A stretch of DNA of 64,000 nucleotides from Arthrobacter methylotrophus (GTDB lineage: Bacteria > Actinomycetota > Actinomycetes > Actinomycetales > Micrococcaceae). The notes under the pieces are model-generated. The model made no database searches and had not been told where the DNA came from. It saw only the letters and a program-made list of their open reading frames with translations. The stretch covers positions 2,604,001-2,668,000 of the forward strand of contig NZ_BAABED010000001.1 of assembly GCF_039539965.1 (NCBI RefSeq), written 5' to 3'. A program made the translations under genes and the position numbers. How positions within the stretch are numbered: position 1 is the stretch's first letter; each line of letters starts with the position of its first letter. This document shows, in pieces, positions 57,136 to 64,000 of the stretch.

Positions 57136-58386
57136 TCAAGCCGACGCCGGGCCGACGCGGGGAGTGAGCCGCGGAGCGAGCCACGAATGCACCAGCCGCT
57201 CCCACTTCTGCGGATCCACGTTCCACTCTTTGGTGTGCCGTGCGCCTTCGAAGGGTTCGAAAGTGACCATGTCCGGGTTCTTCTCGGCGAGGCTGGCCGA
57301 GGGTTCGTACGGTACGTACTCATCGTCCACGCTGTGGATCACCAGCGTCGGAGTACGGAGTTCGACGGCGCGTGTATCCCAGTCCATGGCCTTCAAGTCG
57401 ACGGGTGCGGCCAGGCCGGTGAGGCGGCGGCCCAAGGGGTGCCCCAACATCAGCTGCCCGTAGCGACCCACCGCGTACGGGATCCTGTTGAGCTGCGCGT
57501 GGTGTGCCAGGACGTTGACCCAGTCGATCACCGGCGCGTCCAGGACCATGGCCCTGATGACATGGCGGTGGTGCGAGAGGTCGGCCGTCTGGAGGCAGAT
57601 CGCACCACCCATCGACCATCCGAACAAGACCACCTCGTGGGCACCATGGGCCAGCGCGTATTCAATCGCCGCATCGACGTCGCGCCACTCCGTGGATCCC
57701 AAACCGTAACGCCGGTCCGGGGCGGACGGCGCCAGGCCGTCGTTCCGGTACGAAACCAACAGGCTGTCGAGGCCTAGATCGCGAGCGCTGCGCACTGCGC
57801 GCAAGCCTTCGACGCGGGTGGCACCGCGGCCATGGACCATGATTGCCCACACTTTCGCGGGCTTGCCTGCGCCCGACGGGATCAGCCATGCCGGCGCCTG
57901 GCCACCCTCGACGTCGATCTGCACTTCTTCCGAATCCAGGCCAAGCACCGCCGGGGAGTCATAGACGGCACCACTCCACCACCCGCGCCGGGCTTTTGCC
58001 AAGTCTCCGCTGTACACTTCTTCGACTTCGCGCTGCACCGTACGTTCCGCGGGCGAATAGGACACGATCCGCCCGATTCGCGCGAACCCGGTGCCACCTG
58101 CGAAGTAGAGGCTGAACACTCCATCGACGATGCTGTCCGGGGTAGCTGCCAGGATGACCTGGAGTCCATGGTCTCCGCGCACCACCGCCAGCACTTCCTG
58201 GTCAGCCTCGCGTTCGGACGGGGTGATGACGCGGCGGGCGAAATAGGCTGCGAGTGCCGAAGAACCGGCGCCCAGCAAGCCGGCGATGCTGCTGCCGGCA
58301 ATGATTCCTGCGACGGCCCATTTGGCGCGGGTGGACATTTTCGCACCGTTCTCGGCGGTTGGTGCGGCTCGGGTCATGGATGCCAT
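57136..58386 (-). CDS. Alpha/beta hydrolase with N-terminal membrane segment
   Basis: The 416-residue protein starts with a hydrophobic helix (about residues 27-47, WAVAGIIAGSSIAGLLGAG), so it is probably membrane-anchored. The hydrolase domain follows residue 150: AIMVHGRGATRVEGLR with the oxyanion HG motif, and the nucleophile elbow VVLFGWSMGGAICLQ with its Ser. LVIHSVDDEYVPY carries the acid residue and ARHTKEWN the His, so the triad is complete. Two ATGs (58386, 58377) are possible. The substrate is unknown. Confidence 0.85.
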   Translation of the reverse strand: MASMTRAAPTAENGAKMSTRAKWAVAGIIAGSSIAGLLGAGSSALAAYFARRVITPSEREADQEVLAVVRGDHGLQVILAATPDSIVDGVFSLYFAGGTGFARIGRIVSYSPAERTVQREVEEVYSGDLAKARRGWWSGAVYDSPAVLGLDSEEVQIDVEGGQAPAWLIPSGAGKPAKVWAIMVHGRGATRVEGLRAVRSARDLGLDSLLVSYRNDGLAPSAPDRRYGLGSTEWRDVDAAIEYALAHGAHEVVLFGWSMGGAICLQTADLSHHRHVIRAMVLDAPVIDWVNVLAHHAQLNRIPYAVGRYGQLMLGHPLGRRLTGLAAPVDLKAMDWDTRAVELRTPTLVIHSVDDEYVPYEPSASLAEKNPDMVTFEPFEGARHTKEWNVDPQKWERLVHSWLAPRLTPRVGPASA

Positions 58387-58527
58387 GTGACCATTGTCCC
58401 GGTTGCGGAGCCGTCCTTTGCACAGCACTGTTCACCGGCGTTGCCTCCCGAGCGGGCCAGCTACGCCGAGAACAGAATTGCCGGACCAAATCATGCTCCC
58501 GGCGCGGCTCCGGTCTACGCTGTAGCC

Positions 58528-59019
58528 ATGAGTGATCCAATCGTCATCCTTACTGAAGAGCCTCTCGGCCCGGAAGACCGTGTCAATATTGCCAAACTGC
58601 TCGACGGCAGCGACTCGCCCGTGGTGGTGTTGGTGCCGGCGAACACCGAAAGGCACTTGCTGGTCGACTTCCTCGAAAACCTTTCGATGCTCGAAGTAGC
58701 CAAGGCATTTCGGGACCTTGTCGGCGAGGCGCCGACTCCCCAATCGGAGCGTGCGCAGGCCGCGGAAGCCTTGTCTGCCTCCCTGATGGCACTCGAGGGG
58801 CTCGGTGGCGGAGTTACCGGTGAAATCGTCGACGGCGGTGCCGTGGCCGGCTTGGTGTCCAAAGTCAAAGCGCTCAATGCGGCGCAGGCAGTGGTGATCA
58901 CGCGCCCCCACGCGATCACCGATACCTTCCATACGGACTGGGCGAACAAGGCCCAGGACCAATTGGGGTTGCCGGTGCTTCATCTCTATGCGGGATCGGG
59001 ATTTATCGGCGACTCGTAA
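58528..59019 (+). CDS. Conserved hypothetical protein
   Basis: The 163-residue soluble protein has alternating strands and helices: PIVILTEEPLGPED, SPVVVLVPANTERHLLVDFL, a long helical middle rich in Ala/Glu, then AAQAVVITRPHAITDTFHTDWANKAQDQLGLPVLHLYAG. The pattern suggests a Rossmann- or Usp-like fold, but no ATP-binding G-x2-G-x9-G motif is visible. The upstream open frame is ignored because it overlaps the hydrolase on the other strand. msrB follows after 13 bases and may be cotranscribed. I do not recognise a specific family. Confidence 0.7.
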   Translation: MSDPIVILTEEPLGPEDRVNIAKLLDGSDSPVVVLVPANTERHLLVDFLENLSMLEVAKAFRDLVGEAPTPQSERAQAAEALSASLMALEGLGGGVTGEIVDGGAVAGLVSKVKALNAAQAVVITRPHAITDTFHTDWANKAQDQLGLPVLHLYAGSGFIGDS

Positions 59020-59032
59020 GCGTTGAGAGATC

Positions 59033-59524
59033 ATGAGCACTGCAGATAACAGGAAGTACTTCCAAGCCGCAGACCCCTTGGCCGGGGTCCCCCTCCAAGA
59101 AGTTCCGAAGGACGGGCAATGCGTGGAGAAGACGGATGCGGAGTGGCGCGAGGAGCTTACCCCGGAAGAGTTCAGGGTGCTGCGCCAGGCAGGAACGGAA
59201 CGGCCCTACACGGGAGAGTATTGGGACACCCATACCGCCGGTGTCTACCAGTGCAGGGCCTGCGGCGCAGAGCTTTTCACGAGCAACGAAAAATTCGATT
59301 CCCATTGCGGTTGGCCGTCCTTCTGGGCCCCGCTCGCGGAAGGCACCGTCCGATACCTGCATGACCGTACCGTGGGAATGGAACGGGTGGAGGTCCGCTG
59401 CGCCAATTGCGATTCACACTTGGGACACGTTTTCGAGGGTGAGGGCTACGGGACGCCCACTGACCAGCGGTATTGCATCAACTCCGTTTCGCTCAAGCTT
59501 GTCGAGTCCCCCGCCGGACAATAG
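59033..59524 (+). CDS. msrB: Peptide-methionine (R)-S-oxide reductase
   Basis: The 163-residue repair enzyme reduces methionine-R-sulfoxide in proteins. Two zinc-binding CxxC pairs are visible (CRACGAEL and CANCDSHLGH). The substrate region FDSHCGWPSFWAP precedes them in part, and the catalytic Cys is in RYCINSVSL. The length is usual for stand-alone MsrB. MsrA is not in the window. Confidence 0.95.
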   Translation: MSTADNRKYFQAADPLAGVPLQEVPKDGQCVEKTDAEWREELTPEEFRVLRQAGTERPYTGEYWDTHTAGVYQCRACGAELFTSNEKFDSHCGWPSFWAPLAEGTVRYLHDRTVGMERVEVRCANCDSHLGHVFEGEGYGTPTDQRYCINSVSLKLVESPAGQ

Positions 59525-59696
59525 CTCCAGCGCCCGGCAGTCCCGGGGGCCAGCCCTCGCCGGGCTGGATCTCCGGGTGCCGGCGGAGCCATTTTCAACA
59601 GATTTTCTTACGCTCGAGCCACTTTTGAATTAGTTACTCTGACCGATTGCTACGCTCGCCTCAGAACAATATTTCTTGAGGAAGGCACCGTCGTCG

Positions 59697-61073
59697 ATGA
59701 CAACTACCGCTAGCATCGCCCGCCCGCGCATCACGTCCGATAACCGGGACTGGGTCTCGCTGAAGACCGCAGCCACTGCCCTGCAACCTCTGCAGAGCCG
59801 GGATGGCTCCATTCAGGATCCGGCACACCACGGCGCTGCGCAAGAATACACAGCCACCATTATCGAATCCATCAAGCGTCTGGGCCCGGCGTTTCCCCAC
59901 GATGTCGCGTACCTTGAACTCTTGATCGAAGATTTCGCTCGGTGGGCCGATTCCGGATTCGGAGTCCCGGACTTCCTCGACTCGCTGCTGGCCTTCCAGC
60001 CCCAGGAACACCGCGAAGACGGACTCCAGCACCTCGTGGTATTCCCCATGTACACCCAGAACGGCAGCACAAGCCGCCTCGTGGAGGCCGTCCTGATCGA
60101 GGTCATCTGGCCCGAGTTCATCGGCGACTTGGAGTCCGGCGACTACTCCAACAAGCTCTTCGTGCCCATCCGTTTCCTGGACTTCACTCCGGGGTATGAC
60201 ACCAATTCCGCCGTACTCTTTCCAGAGACAGTCGCAGTGAGGGAAACGCCCGCCTTTACGTGGGGCGCCATCTTCGCCGACCGTGAAGCCGCCCGCTTCC
60301 GGCGTGTGCTCAAAGCAGCCGCGGCAACAACATCCCTGCAGCTGCCCGCAGGTGCGGCGGAGCTTTTGGATGACCAGGAACTCACGCAGCGGACCTTCGT
60401 CATGTGGGACCTGATCCATGACCGTACCCACATGCGCGGCGATCTTCCCTTCGATCCGTTCATGATCAAGCAGCGGATGCCGTTCTTCCTTTATTCGCTC
60501 GAAGAGCTCCGGTGCGACCTGACAGCCTTCCGGGAATCCGTCCGCATCGAGAAGGACGAGGCTGCTTCCCCTGACGCCCGACGCCACGCGAAGCTCGTCC
60601 AGTACGCCGTCATCTTCGACCGGATCTTCCGCTTCGCCATCACGGGAAACCGGGTGCGCAACTACGACGGCCTCGGCGGCCAACTCCTCTTCGCGTGGAT
60701 GCACCAGCACCACGTCCTGCACTGGACCGACAGCAAGCTCAGCATCGATTGGGACGAAGCCGCCGACGTCGTCGTCGAACTCGGTGCCCGGATCGAGGAA
60801 CTCTATTGGCGCTCCATCGACCGTCCGAAGGCTGCCCACTGGCTCGCGGCGTATAAGCTCATTTCCGGTACGGTCACTCCGCATCCGGCTTCGGTTTGGG
60901 CGAAGGGCCCGGAGGCACTGCCGCTCGACGGGCCGCCCCGCGGCCTCACCGACCAGGTGCTCGACGATGAATTCCCCCTGTCCATGTTCTACGAAGCCTT
61001 GGAGAAGAAAATGCGCCCCATCATCGAATCAACCACGGGCATCACCGGCACCAGCGGACCGGCCGCAGCCTGA
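59697..61073 (+). CDS. DUF6421 family protein
   Basis: The 458-residue cytoplasmic protein is mostly helical and shows no known catalytic motif. Conserved-looking blocks are DVAYLELLIEDFARWADSGFG, MWDLIHDRTHMRGDLPFDPF and NYDGLGGQLLFAWMHQHHVLHW; the His-rich stretches could bind a metal. I place it in the uncharacterised actinobacterial DUF6421 family from memory of these blocks. The ATG at 59697 is preceded by a purine-rich AGGAAGG. Its stop overlaps the SDR start (TGATG), so the two are translationally coupled. Confidence 0.65.
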   Translation: MTTTASIARPRITSDNRDWVSLKTAATALQPLQSRDGSIQDPAHHGAAQEYTATIIESIKRLGPAFPHDVAYLELLIEDFARWADSGFGVPDFLDSLLAFQPQEHREDGLQHLVVFPMYTQNGSTSRLVEAVLIEVIWPEFIGDLESGDYSNKLFVPIRFLDFTPGYDTNSAVLFPETVAVRETPAFTWGAIFADREAARFRRVLKAAAATTSLQLPAGAAELLDDQELTQRTFVMWDLIHDRTHMRGDLPFDPFMIKQRMPFFLYSLEELRCDLTAFRESVRIEKDEAASPDARRHAKLVQYAVIFDRIFRFAITGNRVRNYDGLGGQLLFAWMHQHHVLHWTDSKLSIDWDEAADVVVELGARIEELYWRSIDRPKAAHWLAAYKLISGTVTPHPASVWAKGPEALPLDGPPRGLTDQVLDDEFPLSMFYEALEKKMRPIIESTTGITGTSGPAAA

Positions 61074-61840
61074 TGGTTAGCGAGCAGCTGACCATCCTCG
61101 TTACAGGTGGCAGCAACTCCTCCGGCATTGCCGTTGCCCGCGCCTTCACGCTGGCCGGGCACCGGGTCTTCACGGTCGGCTCGGACGAGGCCCGCATCAA
61201 GGCTGCCGCTTCCCAAGCGGGCGCCGACGTCACTCCCCTGGTGTGCGATCTTTCCCGGCTCGAGGCAGTGCGGGAACTCGCGTCGGCGATCCACGGGAGC
61301 GCTAAAAGGGTCGACGGCGTGATCCACTTGGTAGGAGGGTGGCGCGGCGCCAAGGGAATCGAAGATCAACCGGACGAAGACTGGACTGCCCTCGAACAAA
61401 GTGCCATCACCACACTGAGAAACGTCTCCCGGGTCTTCTACCAGGATCTCGAGTCCTCCCCCATGGGACGTTTCGCGATGGTGAGTTCGACGGCGGTCGC
61501 AGCACCCACCGCCGGAGCCGCGACGTACGCGGCGGCCAAGGCTGCTGCGGAGACTTGGACCTTGGCCTTGGCCGATGGGTTCCGACGTGATCAATCAGGC
61601 AAGCCCGGCAACCCCAGCAACCCAGGAAACCCAGAAAACAACGACGAACCCACGGAGCAGCACAGCGCCGCCGTCGTCTTCGTCGTCAAGTCACTGCTGG
61701 ATGCCGCGATGCGGAAGGCACATCCCGAGCGGAAATTCCCCGGGTACACCGACGTCGACGATTTGGCGACAGCCGCCGTCGGGCTCTTCGACAAGCCGGC
61801 GGCAGAACTGAACGGACAGCGCCTCCTCCTGGCCAAATAG
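61073..61840 (+). CDS. Short-chain dehydrogenase/reductase
   Basis: The 255-residue protein begins with the Rossmann glycine motif VTGGSNSSGIAVARAF (TGGxxxSG). It has the VDGVIHLVGGW stretch and a YAAAK catalytic pair at about residue 150, with a Ser in VSSTAVAAPT. These are the SDR catalytic residues. A Pro/Asn-rich insert (SGKPGNPSNPGNPENN) near residue 180 is unusual and probably a loop. It is coupled to the DUF6421 gene and followed after nine bases by the threonine aldolase gene. Confidence 0.88.
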   Translation: MVSEQLTILVTGGSNSSGIAVARAFTLAGHRVFTVGSDEARIKAAASQAGADVTPLVCDLSRLEAVRELASAIHGSAKRVDGVIHLVGGWRGAKGIEDQPDEDWTALEQSAITTLRNVSRVFYQDLESSPMGRFAMVSSTAVAAPTAGAATYAAAKAAAETWTLALADGFRRDQSGKPGNPSNPGNPENNDEPTEQHSAAVVFVVKSLLDAAMRKAHPERKFPGYTDVDDLATAAVGLFDKPAAELNGQRLLLAK

Positions 61841-61849
61841 ACTGAAAGC

Positions 61850-62962
61850 GTGAACGAACAAGTGACGAGCATTACTGAAGAGAACCCGGTCGCCCTGCCT
61901 TCGGAAGCCACGGGGCGCCTCCACGATCCCTCAGTCCGGGGATTCGCCTCGGACAACTACTCCGGCGTCCACCCTGAAATCCTGGCGGCCCTGGCCGCGG
62001 CCAACGGCGGCCACCAGGTCTCCTACGGCGAGGACCAGTACACGGAACGGCTCCACGAAGTCATGGAACAACATTTCGGCGAAGGCATCGAGTGTTTCCC
62101 GGTCTTCAACGGCACGGGCGCCAACGTGTTGTCGTTGCAGTCTTTGCTGCCGCGTTGGGGCGCCGTCATTTGCGCCTCGACCGCCCACATCAACATGGAC
62201 GAGAACGGTGCCCCGGAGCGGATCGGCGGGATCAAGCTCCTGCAGGTCCCCGCCCCGGACGGCAAGCTGACTCCCGAACTGATCGACCGCGAGGCCTGGG
62301 GTTGGGGCGATGAGCACCGTGCGCAGCCGTTGGCCGTGTCCATCACGCAAACCACGGAGCTCGGCACCTGCTATACACCGGAAGAAATCCGCGCGATCGC
62401 GGACCACATCCATGCCAAGGGCATGAAACTGCACATGGACGGTGCCCGGCTCGCCAATGCTGCCGCCCATCTTGGAGTGCCATTGCGGACGTTCACCCGC
62501 GACGCCGGCGTCGACATTCTGTCCTTCGGCGGCACCAAGAACGGACTCCTGTTCGGCGAGGTCGTCGTTGCGCTGAATCCCGAGGCCGCCCACGGACTCA
62601 AGTTCCTACGCAAGATGAACATGCAACTGGCCTCCAAGATGCGATTCATCTCGGTCCAGTTCATCGCACTTCTGGAATCCGGACTGTGGCTTCGCTCCGC
62701 GGAGCACGCAAACGCCATGGCTGCACGGCTGCGTGCCGCCGTCGACTCCATTGAGGGTGTGGAGCCTACCCAGGCTACCGAGTCCAACGGAGTTTTCGCG
62801 GTGCTGCCCGCCGGCGTCGCCGATCGCCTCCGTTCCTCCTTCAAGTTCTACGACTGGAACGAAGCGAACCGCGAGGTGCGCTGGATGTGCTCCTTCGACA
62901 CCACGGAAGAGGACATCGATTCTTTCGTTGCCGCCATCAAGCGCGAGCTGGCCCCGGCATAG
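61850..62962 (+). CDS. Low-specificity L-threonine aldolase / beta-eliminating lyase
   Basis: The 370-residue PLP enzyme of fold type I shows FASDNYSGVHPEILAAL, YGEDQYTERL and the ring-stacking region near VFNGTGANVL. The PLP Asp lies in LHMDGARLANA, and the lysine is in SFGGTKNGLLFGEVVV. These match threonine aldolases, which split threonine or allo-threonine to glycine and acetaldehyde. The GTG start at 61850 follows the SDR stop by nine bases. The three-gene order with DUF6421 and an SDR may indicate an amino-acid or amino-alcohol pathway. Confidence 0.9.
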   Translation: MNEQVTSITEENPVALPSEATGRLHDPSVRGFASDNYSGVHPEILAALAAANGGHQVSYGEDQYTERLHEVMEQHFGEGIECFPVFNGTGANVLSLQSLLPRWGAVICASTAHINMDENGAPERIGGIKLLQVPAPDGKLTPELIDREAWGWGDEHRAQPLAVSITQTTELGTCYTPEEIRAIADHIHAKGMKLHMDGARLANAAAHLGVPLRTFTRDAGVDILSFGGTKNGLLFGEVVVALNPEAAHGLKFLRKMNMQLASKMRFISVQFIALLESGLWLRSAEHANAMAARLRAAVDSIEGVEPTQATESNGVFAVLPAGVADRLRSSFKFYDWNEANREVRWMCSFDTTEEDIDSFVAAIKRELAPA

Positions 62963-63023
62963 GCCTGCGTGCGGGGCGGCGTGGCTTCAGGGTTTCGCCG
63001 CCCCGGGCACATAATCTGCGAAG

Positions 63024-63689
63024 GTGAACGCACTCGCACAGGTTCCCGCGGATTTTTTGCATGCGTTGGGAACGCTACGAAAAGCACAGTGCCGGAGCGA
63101 GCTGCGGCTCGCGGAGATTCCGGCACCGTCCCGCTTGGCCCCCTACGCTGTAGCCCTGGGGGCCGAGGTCTTCAGCCGTTCGACGCGTCCGGTCCGGACT
63201 CCTGTCCATGGCCCTGCAGCCATGGCGTTTACCCACGAGAACCCCTCCGGACCCGCCAGTACGGCCGATGATAATGATGACGAGCTTGCCACGGGCAGAT
63301 TCATCCTCCTCCATGACCCGGACGGCTCCGCCGTGTGGGATGGGGAATTCCGGATCGTGACCTACATCCGGGCACAGCTGGACGCCGAGATGGGCAACGA
63401 CGCGATGCTCGGTTCCGTGGCCTGGACGTGGCTCGTGGACGCCCTCGAAAGCCAATCCGCGCAGTACCGGGCGGCGGGAGGTACAGCCACACGCATCCTG
63501 TCGGAGAGCTTCGGTACCTTGGCTGAAAGACCGGAAACCATCGACATCGAACTTCGCGCCTCGTGGACGCCGGCGTCTTCCGATGCCCAGGCACATCTGG
63601 AGGCCTGGTGCGACATGGTCTGCACGTTCGCCGGGCTCCCTCCCTTGCCTCCCGGCGTCACACCCCTGCCACGTCGGCGGCTCACCTGA
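63024..63689 (+). CDS. DUF3000 family protein
   Basis: The 221-residue protein carries the DUF3000 blocks: FLHALGTLRKAQCRSELRLAEIPAPSRLAPYA near the N-terminus, GRFILLHDPDGSAVWDGEFRIVTYIRAQLD in the middle, and EIELRASWTP (read here IDIELRASWTP) with the WCDMVCTFAGLPPLPPGV end. Its function is unknown. In actinobacteria it is consistently found just before a ribonuclease D gene, as here. The start is a GTG at 63024. Confidence 0.88.
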   Translation: MNALAQVPADFLHALGTLRKAQCRSELRLAEIPAPSRLAPYAVALGAEVFSRSTRPVRTPVHGPAAMAFTHENPSGPASTADDNDDELATGRFILLHDPDGSAVWDGEFRIVTYIRAQLDAEMGNDAMLGSVAWTWLVDALESQSAQYRAAGGTATRILSESFGTLAERPETIDIELRASWTPASSDAQAHLEAWCDMVCTFAGLPPLPPGVTPLPRRRLT

Positions 63690-63758
63690 ACGCCGTCGGG
63701 GTGCTCTGGAATGCGTGGACGGACCGGCCACGCACAGAGTCGGTAAACTGAAGGCACC

Positions 63759-64000
63759 ATGACCCCTGAAAATCTGGAACCCACCACAGCCGGCGCTCCG
63801 GCTGCTGATCCCACACCACACATCACGGTAGACGGCTTTGATGGCCGGATACCCGAAATCATCGATCTGGATGCCCCGCGTGAGGGTGTACCCCTTGTCA
63901 TCGACACCTTATCCGGCTTGGAGCGGTGCGCTGCTGCCATCGCCGCGGGAACCGGCCCCGCCGGGGTCGACGCCGAACGCGCCTCGGGTTTCCGCTACGG
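63759..64000 (+). CDS. rnd: Ribonuclease D-type 3'-5' exonuclease, 5' part only
   Basis: About 80 residues are inside the window. After a variable Pro/Ala-rich leader the first exonuclease block appears as GPAGVDAERASGFRYG, which contains the DxE metal motif (D-A-E) of DnaQ-like/RNase D nucleases. The position behind DUF3000 supports the call. The ATG at 63759 follows GAAGGCACC. The HRDC domain and remaining catalytic residues lie outside the window. Confidence 0.85.
   Translation, partial: MTPENLEPTTAGAPAADPTPHITVDGFDGRIPEIIDLDAPREGVPLVIDTLSGLERCAAAIAAGTGPAGVDAERASGFRY

Noticed and set aside
57832..58527. Upstream extension of the conserved hypothetical gene at 58528
   Set aside because: It lies entirely opposite the alpha/beta hydrolase gene and reads as a shadow frame; the ATG at 58528 gives a compact protein.
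59661..60884. 407-codon minus-strand ORF opposite the DUF6421 gene
   Set aside because: The plus-strand frame has the ribosome binding site, coupling to the SDR gene and the more natural composition.

Overview
The window is high-GC DNA from an actinomycete. Gene order and content point to the Micrococcaceae, Arthrobacter in the broad sense: a PdtaR-type ANTAR regulator, a trp operon that includes a Trp-associated membrane protein and an HGxxPAAW protein, a DUF3000 gene next to RNase D, and a TIGR03085 mycothiol-type protein. Genus assignment is inference from gene content; no rRNA gene is present.

Layout. 1-4.4 kb: a partial metalloprotease-like gene at the edge, a flavin-dependent oxidoreductase, a DksA-type zinc-finger protein, a dienelactone hydrolase and long stretches without genes. 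4.4-17.3 kb: an accessory island lying downstream of tRNA-Leu(CAA). Two imperfect copies of the tRNA 3' end plus its terminator lie at about 4.5 and 7.1 kb, dividing it into two tandem segments. The first carries a lone AAA ATPase and a decayed nuclease gene. The second carries a HigBA-like toxin-antitoxin pair, a complete Wadjet type I operon (jetABCD), a relic of the ATPase gene and a divergent pair made of a helix-hairpin-helix-like protein and a PIN nuclease. No integrase remains.

17.5-49.5 kb is mainly core metabolism, mostly on the minus strand: pdtaR, pyk, gltBD, lgt, hisI-trpE-trpC-trpB-trpA, hisF, hisG, hisE, ribH-ribA-ribB-ribE-ribD under an FMN riboswitch, rpe, and rsmB-fmt-def. 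A PD-(D/E)XK protein, a diguanylate cyclase and an acetate-uptake/acetyl-CoA synthetase pair with two CRP/GlxR-like sites follow.

49.5-54 kb is a tRNA cluster (Val, Gly, Cys, Val, Gly, Val, Gly) with an internal duplication, followed by broken genes (an IS1249-like transposase relic, an MT0933-type antitoxin with in-frame stops, a deleted benE) around one intact amino-acid permease. 54-64 kb returns to housekeeping genes: ZapE-like ATPase, sulfurtransferase, SufE, a deleted ybaK, an alpha/beta hydrolase, MsrB, a DUF6421-SDR-threonine aldolase cluster, DUF3000 and the start of RNase D.

The strongest candidates for new biology are the integrase-less island at tRNA-Leu, its HhH/PIN gene pair beside Wadjet, and a 43-residue ORF coupled to ribD below the FMN riboswitch.
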